From: Comamonas resistens | GTDB lineage: Bacteria; Pseudomonadota; Gammaproteobacteria; Burkholderiales; Burkholderiaceae_C | Assembly (NCBI RefSeq): GCF_030064165.1 | Contig: NZ_CP125947.1 | Span: forward strand, 4,464,001 to 4,528,000 | Length of the DNA: 64,000 bases | Direction of reading: 5' to 3' | Shown: in pieces, positions 1 through 7,939 of the stretch | Position numbering within the stretch: the first letter of the stretch is position 1 | Layout: each line of letters begins with the position of its first letter | The notes under the pieces: model-generated | Told to the model about the DNA's origin: nothing | The model's input: the letters and a program-made list of their open reading frames with translations, nothing else | Databases searched by the model: none | Translations under genes and position numbers: made by a program

Positions 1-302
1 TTCCCTGAGAAATAGAGCATTGATTGCATTTCACCAACCGCTTCAAGCGCCAATACGATCTGGCCGCCATGCCCACACGACTGCTGTACTAACCCAGCCT
101 TGATCCCCCAAATCTCAGAACACCTGAGGCATCTTGCCAGTCAAGCAAATTGATAGCTGTTAGAGCAATCAGGGTAAGGGATAGATGCTTGTTGCATCAT
201 TATTCATACAGGCTATCTATACACCCTTCCCCAAAGGGAGAGGGATTTGATTCCATTGGCTTTTCAGGTACGGTGGCATTTTCCCGCCCACCGATCTGCG
301 CA
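1..302. other. Intergenic stretch at window edge, no supported gene
   Basis: No gene can be supported here. A short open stretch of about 45 codons without a start runs off the left edge on the minus strand (about 140 to 1), too little to call. At 224-243 there is an imperfect CCCTTCCC/GGGAGAGGG hairpin downstream of the outer-membrane gene that ends at 303. It could terminate that operon, or it could be a fragment of the GC-rich repeat found elsewhere in the window. Confidence 0.4.
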
Positions 303-1601
303 TTACCAACTACGCTTCCAACTCAGGCTGATGCCACGGTCCTGCCATTGATAGAGAGCAAGATTGCTCCAGCGGCGCGAGAGGTAGACGCTGGAGCTCA
401 AGCGCCCTCCCAGCCATATCTCGGGCCATTGTTTCTCAAGCGCGAGGTAGCCCGTCAACAGTTGCCGCGCCTGGTTGTGGCGCAGCAAGGGGCTGTAGCC
501 TTGCAAGTCTTGCTGGGCATAGAGATAGCTCTGGACTTGCCACCCCTGGTTGAACCCCCAATTTCCCTGGATCCCCGTGCGCACGGCACTGGGAGTGGCA
601 TTGAGGCTGTGTTCGTACTCTGCCCAGCCATCCAGTTGAAGGCTGACCTGACCTTCCTGCCATTGACCCAACCCCGCCTGAACCCGCAACAGCAAGCCAT
701 GCCGCTGGCTCTGGTTCTCGGAAAAAACCCCCAGGCTGTATAGTGCTTGCGAAGTTGCCGCTGCTCGGCGCGAGGGTGACCAAAGTACGCTGGCCACATC
801 CCGGCGTGCGCCGTCCAGACTCTGCTGACTGGAGAGATTCCAGAACAGCGGCTCAGACAAGCCCAGAGGCCCCGCCAATGCAATACGTGCACCGGTATGG
901 GTGTCTGATAGGTTTGCACTCTGGGTACCCAACAGCATTTCCAATCCATTGGCCCAACGCTGATAAAGCAAGGTGTTGAAGGTAGTTGCACTTCGAGGCT
1001 TTTCACTGAGCGCAAGAGCTATATCACCATCGGGCAATGTCAGCGTGACACTGTCGGCGCTGGAGCGCGCCATGGGGTTGCTGCTGCGCCCCACACTCCA
1101 GATGAGCTGGGTTGCCGCCTGGCTGCCGCGCGCAGCGGCATTTACCGCTTGCGTGGATGCCCGGAGATCTTCGTTATCCAGCATGGCCTGCAAGCGCAGA
1201 CGGTGCCCCTCTGAAGTGCGTTCATCGTCGCGCAGCGTCTCAACCAAAGCCTTGGCGCTGGCGGTGCGGTCACGTACCGCCAAGACCATGGCCAGTTGCA
1301 GCATGGCTTGAGCGTCATTGGGCTTGTACATGAGAATGCGCTCGAGTAATAGCTCGACCTCAAGCCATTGCTGCTGCTCCAGCGCTTTCTGCACCTGTGC
1401 ATGGAGAACACAAACCTCATGCTCCTGCAATTCTTTATCGGTTCTGGCTGGCTTGTCCACGCAGGGTGTCTGCACTCCTGGTGGCACGGTAGACGGCAAA
1501 GCCAATGATTGGCCCACTTCTCGCACTTGCGCCATGCCATGACCCATCCACAACAGAGAAACGCCGCAGGTCGTGGCAAGAATATATTGCTTTAGGCCCA
1601 T
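303..1601 (-). CDS. Putative outer-membrane beta-barrel protein with TPR-like N-terminus
   Basis: Predicted 432-residue exported protein. Residues 1-25 form a signal peptide ending near MGHGMAQ. Residues about 60-145 are helical and TPR-like (LEQQQWLEVELLLERIL, then PNDAQAMLQLAMVLA). Residues about 165-432 alternate polar and aromatic residues as in amphipathic strands and end in a terminal Trp, as expected of a barrel read by the BAM machinery. The layout resembles surface-lipoprotein assembly modulators and other TPR-barrel proteins, but no family is assigned. It starts 3 bases after the CHASE2 gene, so it is the last gene of a FecR-CHASE2-barrel operon. Confidence 0.6.
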   Translation of the reverse strand: MGLKQYILATTCGVSLLWMGHGMAQVREVGQSLALPSTVPPGVQTPCVDKPARTDKELQEHEVCVLHAQVQKALEQQQWLEVELLLERILMYKPNDAQAMLQLAMVLAVRDRTASAKALVETLRDDERTSEGHRLRLQAMLDNEDLRASTQAVNAAARGSQAATQLIWSVGRSSNPMARSSADSVTLTLPDGDIALALSEKPRSATTFNTLLYQRWANGLEMLLGTQSANLSDTHTGARIALAGPLGLSEPLFWNLSSQQSLDGARRDVASVLWSPSRRAAATSQALYSLGVFSENQSQRHGLLLRVQAGLGQWQEGQVSLQLDGWAEYEHSLNATPSAVRTGIQGNWGFNQGWQVQSYLYAQQDLQGYSPLLRHNQARQLLTGYLALEKQWPEIWLGGRLSSSVYLSRRWSNLALYQWQDRGISLSWKRSW

Positions 1602-1604
1602 GAA

Positions 1605-3506
1605 TCAATTGACAGCGCGATAGATGAGCCGGGCTCCGGACTGCTCGAACAGCAGGAATTGCCCCAGGGATTGCAACGCTGTATTGCCGTTGGCAATAAG
1701 AGTTTGTGCCGCATGCGGGCCTAACAGGATGGGACCATCAAGTTCAGGGCTGATATCCAGAATACCGATGACATCATTGGCCGCAGGTCCCAACAGCACG
1801 CTGCGCCGCCCCCCCTGCGCACCGACAACACCCAGGAGATACGCGCCACTTTCCATGGCTGCATAGAAAAGTAGCGGAGCTTCCTCCAGTGCATTGCGTG
1901 CGAGGATTGGCTCCAACTGGCGATGCAACTCTTGCATACAGGCCAAGGCCTGGGCACATGCACTGGCATCAGGCCAGCTCATATAAAGAGTATCGCCCTG
2001 CGCATGTTCTAGTTGCCCGCCATATTGGAGTGCTGTGCGCATTGCGGTGGTGTGTACGGCATGGATCAGAGCCAAGGATTGCAAGCTGTCAACGCGCCCG
2101 ACCCACCGTGCCAAGCCATCCACACGCACTGCCGCCAAGACACCAGTATGGGATTGACCCAAGCTTTGTCCCGTCGGCAGTTGGGTCGCAATCTGCTGCG
2201 CCAAGCGTGGAGGAAGAAAGCTCTGCAGATGCTGAGCCAGTGCCTGAGTCTGGCGGCGCAGCAACAACGTCAACAGCGCCAGAATCGCCATCGCGTAGGC
2301 AAGCAGCGCCAACACAGGAGCAGTAATTGGAAACACAGCGCCAAGCACTGCTCGCCCCGCCCAAGCCAGGCCAATAGGTGCAAGCAAACCAATCGCAAGC
2401 CCTGGCACCAATGCCGTCAGCTTGTAGCCTGTGCGAGAGAACGGGATAAGCCAGAGTCCGGCCAGCATGGTCATGATGGCGGCCATCAAGGCTGGTGAAC
2501 GCGGCAAATTGGCCCCCCAACCGCTGTGGGGGCCAATAGCTGCAGCCAATAATTCAGCATGCACGCTGACACCAGGTGCCCCGGGGTGAAAGGGGGTGCT
2601 GACAATGTCGCGAGCCCCCAAGGCTGTGCCGCCAACAAGAACGATCTGCCCTTTGAGCGATGGCAAACCAGGCTCATCCAGCAACACGCGGCTGGCACTG
2701 ACAGCCGTCCATTGGGTGTGAGGCCGCCGATAAGGGATATTCAAGTAGCCATCTTGATCAATCGCAAACTGCCACTCCCCTCGCTCCAGCCAATGGGCAG
2801 GCTCCCAAGGCCATTGGCCTTCTCGCATCTGCCAAGGCAGCAGAGGTTCACTAGCCTCTGCTGCAGCCAAAGTCAGCTGCGAAATGCGCAAGTTTTCCGA
2901 GCCAGCCTGAAGGCAGACCACTGCAGGTAAACGACGCAGGCGGCCATCCGCATCCGGTGTCGCCGCAAGATGCCCAGCCTTTGCTTTTGCGAGTGCAGGA
3001 GCTATGCCCAAATAGCCACGTATCTGAGCATGTTTGGAGCAAAGATCGGGGGCATTCGTGTCGTTACCAAGCAGCCCCTCATGTGGAGGGTTGCTGACCA
3101 ATGCATCAAGAACCGGGACCACCCCAATCACTGTATCGGGGCGCACCATTTCTGCTGTCAACCGGACATCGAAGGGAGTTGCGTGGGAAAAAAACATGTC
3201 CCAGACTTGCAGCCGGGCCCCCTTTTGCCTCAAGTTATGCGCAAGCTCTGCAATGACTTCACGCGACCAAGGCCATGGGCCAATTTCCTGCAGGCTGCGC
3301 TCATCAATATCAATGACAGTGATGCCGGCTGGAGCCTCATGCACCGGCTGCCAACTACTGAGCAAATCATGAATTTGCCCATCTGAGCGCTGCGCCAAGC
3401 CCAGCGTGGAGAGCCACGCGGCCATGCCCCCCGCAAGCAATAGCATCAGCCACAGCCAGCGCTGAGCCCCCCCTGTGGGAGCTGCCACCGCTCTATGACG
3501 TTCCAC
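1605..3506 (-). CDS. CHASE2-domain membrane protein with cyclase-like C-terminal domain
   Basis: 633 residues. One N-terminal membrane segment (about 17-38) is followed by an extracytoplasmic CHASE2 sensor (about 42-330; motif ITVIDIDERSLQEIGPWPW). Three membrane segments follow (about 337-415), then a C-terminal domain (about 430-630) resembling class III adenylate/guanylate cyclases. Key catalytic positions look altered. Where cyclases have F-x-D-I-x-G-F the protein reads VRVDGLARW (near residue 460), so the first metal Asp seems displaced. Where they have N-x-x-x-R it reads NDVIGIL (near 575), lacking the Arg. The second metal motif, QGDTLYMSW, is kept. I infer a sensor with a possibly inactive cyclase fold. 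GTG start chosen because of GAGGAC just upstream; it lies 12 bases after the FecR gene. Confidence 0.75.
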   Translation of the reverse strand: MERHRAVAAPTGGAQRWLWLMLLLAGGMAAWLSTLGLAQRSDGQIHDLLSSWQPVHEAPAGITVIDIDERSLQEIGPWPWSREVIAELAHNLRQKGARLQVWDMFFSHATPFDVRLTAEMVRPDTVIGVVPVLDALVSNPPHEGLLGNDTNAPDLCSKHAQIRGYLGIAPALAKAKAGHLAATPDADGRLRRLPAVVCLQAGSENLRISQLTLAAAEASEPLLPWQMREGQWPWEPAHWLERGEWQFAIDQDGYLNIPYRRPHTQWTAVSASRVLLDEPGLPSLKGQIVLVGGTALGARDIVSTPFHPGAPGVSVHAELLAAAIGPHSGWGANLPRSPALMAAIMTMLAGLWLIPFSRTGYKLTALVPGLAIGLLAPIGLAWAGRAVLGAVFPITAPVLALLAYAMAILALLTLLLRRQTQALAQHLQSFLPPRLAQQIATQLPTGQSLGQSHTGVLAAVRVDGLARWVGRVDSLQSLALIHAVHTTAMRTALQYGGQLEHAQGDTLYMSWPDASACAQALACMQELHRQLEPILARNALEEAPLLFYAAMESGAYLLGVVGAQGGRRSVLLGPAANDVIGILDISPELDGPILLGPHAAQTLIANGNTALQSLGQFLLFEQSGARLIYRAVN

Positions 3507-3518
3507 GCAGTCCTCGAC

Positions 3519-4895
3519 TTATTTTTTGTTCCACAGCGTAATGCCTTTATAAGCGCCACCTGTGGCATCAACTTGAAATAGGTATCCTGCCTGAGCGCCA
3601 TCTAGGCTAAGTGCGCCAGCCACCCGCTGATTAGGCGCACGCCCCAAAAAAACACCATCCGTATTGATTGCTCCACCAACTTGTAGATGTTGGTTAGGCA
3701 GACCCGCTGTACCGATATTCATGCTGGTCTGGAACTGAGAGCGGTCAAAATTTACCTGCAGCCGGGCATCGCTAAGCTGCACCATCTGCACATTTCCTGC
3801 CGTGGATGTGTAGTAGCCCTCTCCAGCCGCCAGCGCGAAGTTGGCCGTACCATTGAGCCCTGCGGCCATGGGCGTCCCCGCCACACCTTCACGCCACAAA
3901 GCATAGGCCAGGGGTTCGCCTACGGTCACTGCACGGCCAGCGCTCGCAGTAGCGTAGGCAAGGGGAAGCGTCAACGGCAATGATTTAGGGTTTTCATATG
4001 ACCTCCCCCAAACCAAAGCGGTGAACTGCTTTTCTGGTAACTCCACAACGTGGTCTGGAACATCCGGCTTTCCGCTCCCGATTGGAGGTAGCTCAGGCTT
4101 TGTCAAAGTGATCCCTGCCCAATCTGGGCTTTGAGCAGTTTGTACAGACGCCGAGGCTCGGGTCACAAGCACTGATGTGGATGTACTTGCATCTTCAGAA
4201 TTACCTGCTGAGGTTCGCGCCTGATTCTTGGCGACTGCCACTCCCCCTGCCGCTGAAGGGGTCAGTTGGATACTGAAGGATTGCTCCAACTCAGCCAACT
4301 TCAGAGTGTGCTGTTCCAAGTGGCCTTCGCCATAGGCCATGAGATATCGTCCTTCACCAGCCTTGCTCAGCACCGGTTCTTGTGGGGCCAACCTAGATTG
4401 AACTGTGATAGCGCCCTCATGTACATAGGTACGTACGGCCGCATTGTCAGCCTTGGCCAGAAAGTCAGTGCCGCGCACACCAATCGCCGCAACAGGCGTG
4501 TTGAGGTGATAGCGCTCGGGCTGTCGCTTTGCAGCCTTACCTGAGATCTGCCGTATCGTCCCTTTGAGAAGCTCAAGCCGCAGATCGGAATCAGCACCGT
4601 CCGTATCGTATTTGTATTTGCGGATAAGCAGCTCAGATCCAGAGCGTAGTGCCACTCGCCCCTCATCGACAAAAACCAGCATGACCATACCATCCTCACC
4701 GGTGACAAGGCGGTCACTTTCATGCAAGTTCAAGCCCCGCTGTACTGGCAAGGTCTCTCCATTGGAACGGACAAGGGAAACCTGCCCAACCACAAGGCTG
4801 ACATACGCGACCGCAGGCAGCCTTTCTTGCGCAAAACCAATGCTCGACAAAGCCCATGCCGCAGCCAAAATAACGAGGGAGGTCTGAATTTTCAT
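3519..4895 (-). CDS. Secreted FecR-domain protein
   Basis: 458 residues from ATG 4895, which has GAAAGGAGC at proper spacing; an upstream in-frame start would add nine unlikely residues before the signal peptide. The signal peptide (1-22, MKIQTSL...SSIGFAQ) is followed by a FecR domain (about 28-160; LRLELLKGTIRQISGK, HLNTPVAAIGVRGTDFLAKAD). A poorly conserved C-terminal half is rich in Ala, Gly and Thr. Classical FecR is an anti-sigma regulator with a cytoplasmic N-terminus. This one is exported, and no ECF sigma factor or TonB receptor is adjacent, so a periplasmic ligand-binding or scaffolding role beside the CHASE2 sensor is more likely. First gene of the operon. Confidence 0.75.
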   Translation of the reverse strand: MKIQTSLVILAAAWALSSIGFAQERLPAVAYVSLVVGQVSLVRSNGETLPVQRGLNLHESDRLVTGEDGMVMLVFVDEGRVALRSGSELLIRKYKYDTDGADSDLRLELLKGTIRQISGKAAKRQPERYHLNTPVAAIGVRGTDFLAKADNAAVRTYVHEGAITVQSRLAPQEPVLSKAGEGRYLMAYGEGHLEQHTLKLAELEQSFSIQLTPSAAGGVAVAKNQARTSAGNSEDASTSTSVLVTRASASVQTAQSPDWAGITLTKPELPPIGSGKPDVPDHVVELPEKQFTALVWGRSYENPKSLPLTLPLAYATASAGRAVTVGEPLAYALWREGVAGTPMAAGLNGTANFALAAGEGYYTSTAGNVQMVQLSDARLQVNFDRSQFQTSMNIGTAGLPNQHLQVGGAINTDGVFLGRAPNQRVAGALSLDGAQAGYLFQVDATGGAYKGITLWNKK

Positions 4896-5177
4896 GGGCC
4901 TGCTCCTTTCACATCGCCGCACGAGAGTCCAAGCGCTCTCAGCTGTAGCATTTTTTTACCTTTGGAGGCGCTATTCTACGGCACTCCGTATAATGCGGGC
5001 CTCCACTACATTACACGCTGTGGTGGGCATGTGCCATGCCTCATCCGGCATTGGAGGTGGCTCATCCTGAGCCCGCCAGATTCAGGCGTTGAGCTTCACG
5101 GACACAGAACTTCTTGCTGCACACTGTCGCATTTCATCATCGCTTTGCATGCTGTTTGACAGCACCATCGATTGTCT
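4896..5177. promoter_or_regulatory. Divergent control region between FecR operon and Crp/Fnr gene
   Basis: A 282-base AT-rich region separates two divergent units. On the plus strand a TATAAT sits at 4989-4994 and could be a -10 box for the regulator, without a convincing -35 element at 17 bases. On the minus strand TAGAAT (complement of 4973-4978) could serve the FecR operon. No clear Crp/Fnr palindrome (TGTGA-N6-TCACA or TTGAT-N4-ATCAA) is seen. Low confidence in the exact boxes. Confidence 0.3.
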
Positions 5178-5888
5178 ATGCGCATATGGACCCTGTGCAA
5201 GGCAAAGGGACGTAGCGTGGCAATTTCTCAGATAGCATTGGCTTCTTGCCGCTTTTTTGCCTCAGCACCACCCGCGGCCTTGCAGTTTGCAGCAGCGCAC
5301 ATGGAGATGCGTCACCTACGCAAGCGTGAGTTGTTGGGAGATATTCAACTGCCCTTCACGGGCTTTGGCATCGTTTTGCAAGGCGCCATGCAGGCCGTGG
5401 ATATGACCATGGACGGCAAGGAGGTCGCACTACTGAGTGTGCAGCCCTATGAAACTTTCGGGCATATAAGCTTGTTAGCAGAGCAACCGCTGGCACTGAC
5501 CTGGGTCGCCACAAGCGCCTCCACAACGGTCGCCTTGATGCCTGAAGACAGAGCTTTGCAGTTGATGCAATTCCCTGAGCTGGTTCTGCAACTCGCCCGC
5601 TCCACCAGTCAGCAGGTATGTGATTTGTTGAGCTGGCAAAAGATTCAAGCCATACATCCGGTCAGCGCCCGTGTATGTGCCTGGCTGCTGCATCACGGCA
5701 GGCAGCAAATGGAAATGCAGTTACCAACCCATGCCGAATTAGCATGGCGGCTCAATACAACACGCGAATCTGTGACTCGCGTTCTGCAAAAGCTTCTCAC
5801 AGATCAAGTACTGCAACGTGATGGAGATACATGGCGTATTACCTCTCCAGAAACATTAAAGGATTTAACCCGTGGCAGTGAACGCTGA
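5178..5888 (+). CDS. Crp/Fnr-family transcriptional regulator
   Basis: 236 residues from ATG 5178; a TTG two codons upstream is the alternative. A cyclic-nucleotide-binding-like barrel occupies about 35-140 (GFGIVLQGAMQAVDMTMDGK, ALLSVQPYETFGHISLL). A winged helix-turn-helix lies at about 170-225 (LPTHAELAWRLNTTRESVTRVLQKL). The phosphate-binding cassette differs from Crp: FGHISLL replaces the G-E-L-G segment and the cAMP-binding Arg is not apparent, so classical cAMP control is doubtful. No Fnr cysteine cluster is seen. It is divergent from the FecR-CHASE2-barrel operon and overlaps the acyltransferase gene by 17 bases, so it may control both the sensor and the glycan cluster. Confidence 0.85.
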   Translation: MRIWTLCKAKGRSVAISQIALASCRFFASAPPAALQFAAAHMEMRHLRKRELLGDIQLPFTGFGIVLQGAMQAVDMTMDGKEVALLSVQPYETFGHISLLAEQPLALTWVATSASTTVALMPEDRALQLMQFPELVLQLARSTSQQVCDLLSWQKIQAIHPVSARVCAWLLHHGRQQMEMQLPTHAELAWRLNTTRESVTRVLQKLLTDQVLQRDGDTWRITSPETLKDLTRGSER

Positions 5889-6960
5889 CATTCCTCGTTC
5901 GTCTTTTTGGGCTGTGGAGGCTTGGCGAGGACTTGCAGCCTTGATGGTGCTTTGGGCACACTGGGGGCCGCCACTTCACTGGCCCATGGGCCCCATGGCA
6001 TTTGCCTTTACAGGAGTCGATCTCTTTTTTGTACTGAGCGGCTTTGTGTTTGCCCCAGTAGTGATGGCAGGCCATGCACCTGCACTGAAAGCTTATGTCA
6101 TACGCCGGATTGCCCGGATCTATCCAGCCTATCTTATTGCCTTGGCCTTATATGCATGGCTTGCTTGGCATGCGGGCAAACCGTTGCTGTATTTACCCGA
6201 GCATTTACTGATGGCACAGATGCAGTCACGGGAAATGGTATTTTATTACAATCCGGTATTCTGGAGCCTTCCATCGGAAGTGGCTTTTTATGCCGCAATC
6301 CCATTTTTAGCTTGGTGGCTGGGTAAAAACTGCAGTGTGCGCTGGCCTTGGGTATTTATACTGGCTTTGAGTTTACGATTGATCCTAATCTATCCTGCAG
6401 ATGGATCTGTTCAAAACCTAGCCTATATTTCCCTTCACCACATTCCTGGGCTATTGATCGAATTTTTGCTCGGCATCGTGGTGTGGCAACATAGCCAACA
6501 ACCAGTCTCCACCAGATATATTTGGCTGTCTTGGCTGATATCCGTCCTTGGTTGGTTGATGCTTGCAGCAATATTTATTGAGATGGAGCGTTTATCGGGG
6601 GGAAGCTACTGGAAAAATGGGCAGTTGGGATTGATTGCTGCAGTATTTTTTGCTCTCGCACTTTGGGCGAGTCTGGCTCTCCCCCCACCTTCTCCCGGTG
6701 GCAAGCTCTGGCTCTACGGCGTTTGGAGTGGCAAGCTAAGCTATGCTGTATATCTGTTGCATATTGCTTGGCTGAAGCCTGCACAGGCTTTGGTCAATGC
6801 TTGGGGTGTACTGGCAGGCTCAGCCCTCGCTCTTACGGGACTGGGGGTAAGCTGCTGGTTGCTGCACATGCTGGTGGAGGATCCAGCACGAACAGTGGGC
6901 CGCCGCTTGGCCAAGCGCGTGCAAGCTAGATATAAATCCACATCAGGTAGCCACTTATGA
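5872..6960 (+). CDS. Acyltransferase 3 family membrane protein (O-acyltransferase)
   Basis: 362 residues, about ten membrane segments. The N-terminal signature of the OafA/YrhL acyltransferase-3 family is visible: EAWRGLAALMVLWAHWG (residues 13-29), the family His in the first segment, and FTGVDLFFVLSGFV (about 45-58), followed by an R-R-x-x-R-I-x-P segment (VIRRIARIYPAY). These proteins move acetyl or other acyl groups onto surface glycans from the cytoplasmic side. GTG start with AAGGAT upstream. It overlaps the regulator gene before it and shares an ATGA overlap with the methyltransferase after it, so it belongs to the plus-strand decoration operon. Confidence 0.88.
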   Translation: MAVNADIPRSSFWAVEAWRGLAALMVLWAHWGPPLHWPMGPMAFAFTGVDLFFVLSGFVFAPVVMAGHAPALKAYVIRRIARIYPAYLIALALYAWLAWHAGKPLLYLPEHLLMAQMQSREMVFYYNPVFWSLPSEVAFYAAIPFLAWWLGKNCSVRWPWVFILALSLRLILIYPADGSVQNLAYISLHHIPGLLIEFLLGIVVWQHSQQPVSTRYIWLSWLISVLGWLMLAAIFIEMERLSGGSYWKNGQLGLIAAVFFALALWASLALPPPSPGGKLWLYGVWSGKLSYAVYLLHIAWLKPAQALVNAWGVLAGSALALTGLGVSCWLLHMLVEDPARTVGRRLAKRVQARYKSTSGSHL

Positions 6961-7709
6961 GTACAGCAGCGCAACATTGGAATGACTGGCAAAAGCACCG
7001 AAAACCAGGTCGATTCACCGACTGGGGGGATCATCCATTTGCCCTTTCACAGATTTGTGAACAGGCCTTTGGTGATGGAGATTGCGACTTTATCGAGTAT
7101 ATAAAGCGCTGCCTGCCGGATCTAGCCCAAGCACATGTGCTGAGCTTATGCTGTGGCGATGGCGCATTCGAGCACTCCTTGCTTGAAAAAGGTGTTTTCG
7201 GACGCGTGACCGGTTTTGATATTTCACAGGCTAGAGTAGATGCTGGCAATGCCGCATATCAAAGCTTATATGGAGATACTACAGAGCAAAAGATCCGGCT
7301 GGAGTGCAAGGATGTGAATTGCGAGCCCTATGGGGAGGAAAAATATGATGTGGTATTTGCAAAATCTTCACTGCACCATATTGAAGAATTAGAGCATGCT
7401 TTCACACAGATACGACGCTGCCTCAAGCCAGGTGGAAAGCTAGTGACCCTCGACTTCTTCGGGCCCACGCGTTTTCAATGGACATCTCAACAGCTAAAGA
7501 TTCGCTCATGGTTCTGGAGAGAACATGTACCTGAAGCGCTACACTATGATGCCGAAGGCCGCGAAATTCCTGAAATCGACCGTCCCGATGTCAATGCAAT
7601 GATCGCCATGAATCCCTCCGAAGCAGTACGCTCTGGCGAGTTGTACGAGCTTTTAAATCAACACTTCACTCCAACCCATGATATAGCCTTGGGAGGGGGG
7701 GCTGGTTAA
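6957..7709 (+). CDS. SAM-dependent methyltransferase, N-terminal part (frameshifted at G7 tract)
   Basis: 250 residues before a premature TAA. A class I SAM-binding fold is present: VLSLCCGDGAFEHSLL (motif I, about residues 60-75), FDISQARVDAGN (motif II), YDVVFAKSSLHHIEEL (motif IV) and LKPGGKLVTLDFFG (post-motif). Reading continues into seven Gs at 7695-7701 and stops eight bases later. Dropping one G joins it in frame (GGGLVNLLLYGDIV) to the open frame ending at 7911, which would give 317 residues. The break could be a sequencing error, a pseudogene, or reversible slippage at the tract. Start shares ATGA with the acyltransferase gene. Likely role: methylation of a surface sugar or its precursor. 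Confidence 0.8.
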   Translation: MSTAAQHWNDWQKHRKPGRFTDWGDHPFALSQICEQAFGDGDCDFIEYIKRCLPDLAQAHVLSLCCGDGAFEHSLLEKGVFGRVTGFDISQARVDAGNAAYQSLYGDTTEQKIRLECKDVNCEPYGEEKYDVVFAKSSLHHIEELEHAFTQIRRCLKPGGKLVTLDFFGPTRFQWTSQQLKIRSWFWREHVPEALHYDAEGREIPEIDRPDVNAMIAMNPSEAVRSGELYELLNQHFTPTHDIALGGGAG

Positions 7710-7911
7710 TTTGCTGCTCTACGGAGACATCGTCAATAATTTCGATCCAGCCAATGATGAACACAATAATGTGATCCGCAATGCATTCTCCCTAGAGAGG
7801 ATGCTGATGGATATTGGCGCTTTAAATAGCGACTTTCGAATCATTATTGCCGATCCAATCCCTTTACCTACTCCACATAAACATTGGTGGTCACGACTAG
7901 TCGACCGCTAA
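7702..7911 (+). pseudogene. C-terminal part of the methyltransferase, out of frame
   Basis: The frame beginning after the G7 tract encodes about 69 residues (LVNLLLYGDIVNN... to LVDR), with no ribosome-binding site of its own. It reads naturally as the end of the preceding methyltransferase once a single G is removed. The TTG at 7711 is a possible start only in a formal sense. Expressed only if the frame is restored by slippage or by a variant with six or nine Gs. Confidence 0.7.
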
Positions 7912-7939
7912 CCCCCGACAAGAAGGTGGCGACAGTTGT

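Noticed and set aside
1..140. Possible partial minus-strand gene running off the left edge
   Set aside because: About 45 codons without a start codon and with no recognisable domain; too short to support.
3519..4895. FecR as anti-sigma factor of a FecI/FecA iron circuit
   Set aside because: The protein has a signal peptide and there is no sigma-factor or TonB-receptor gene next to it.
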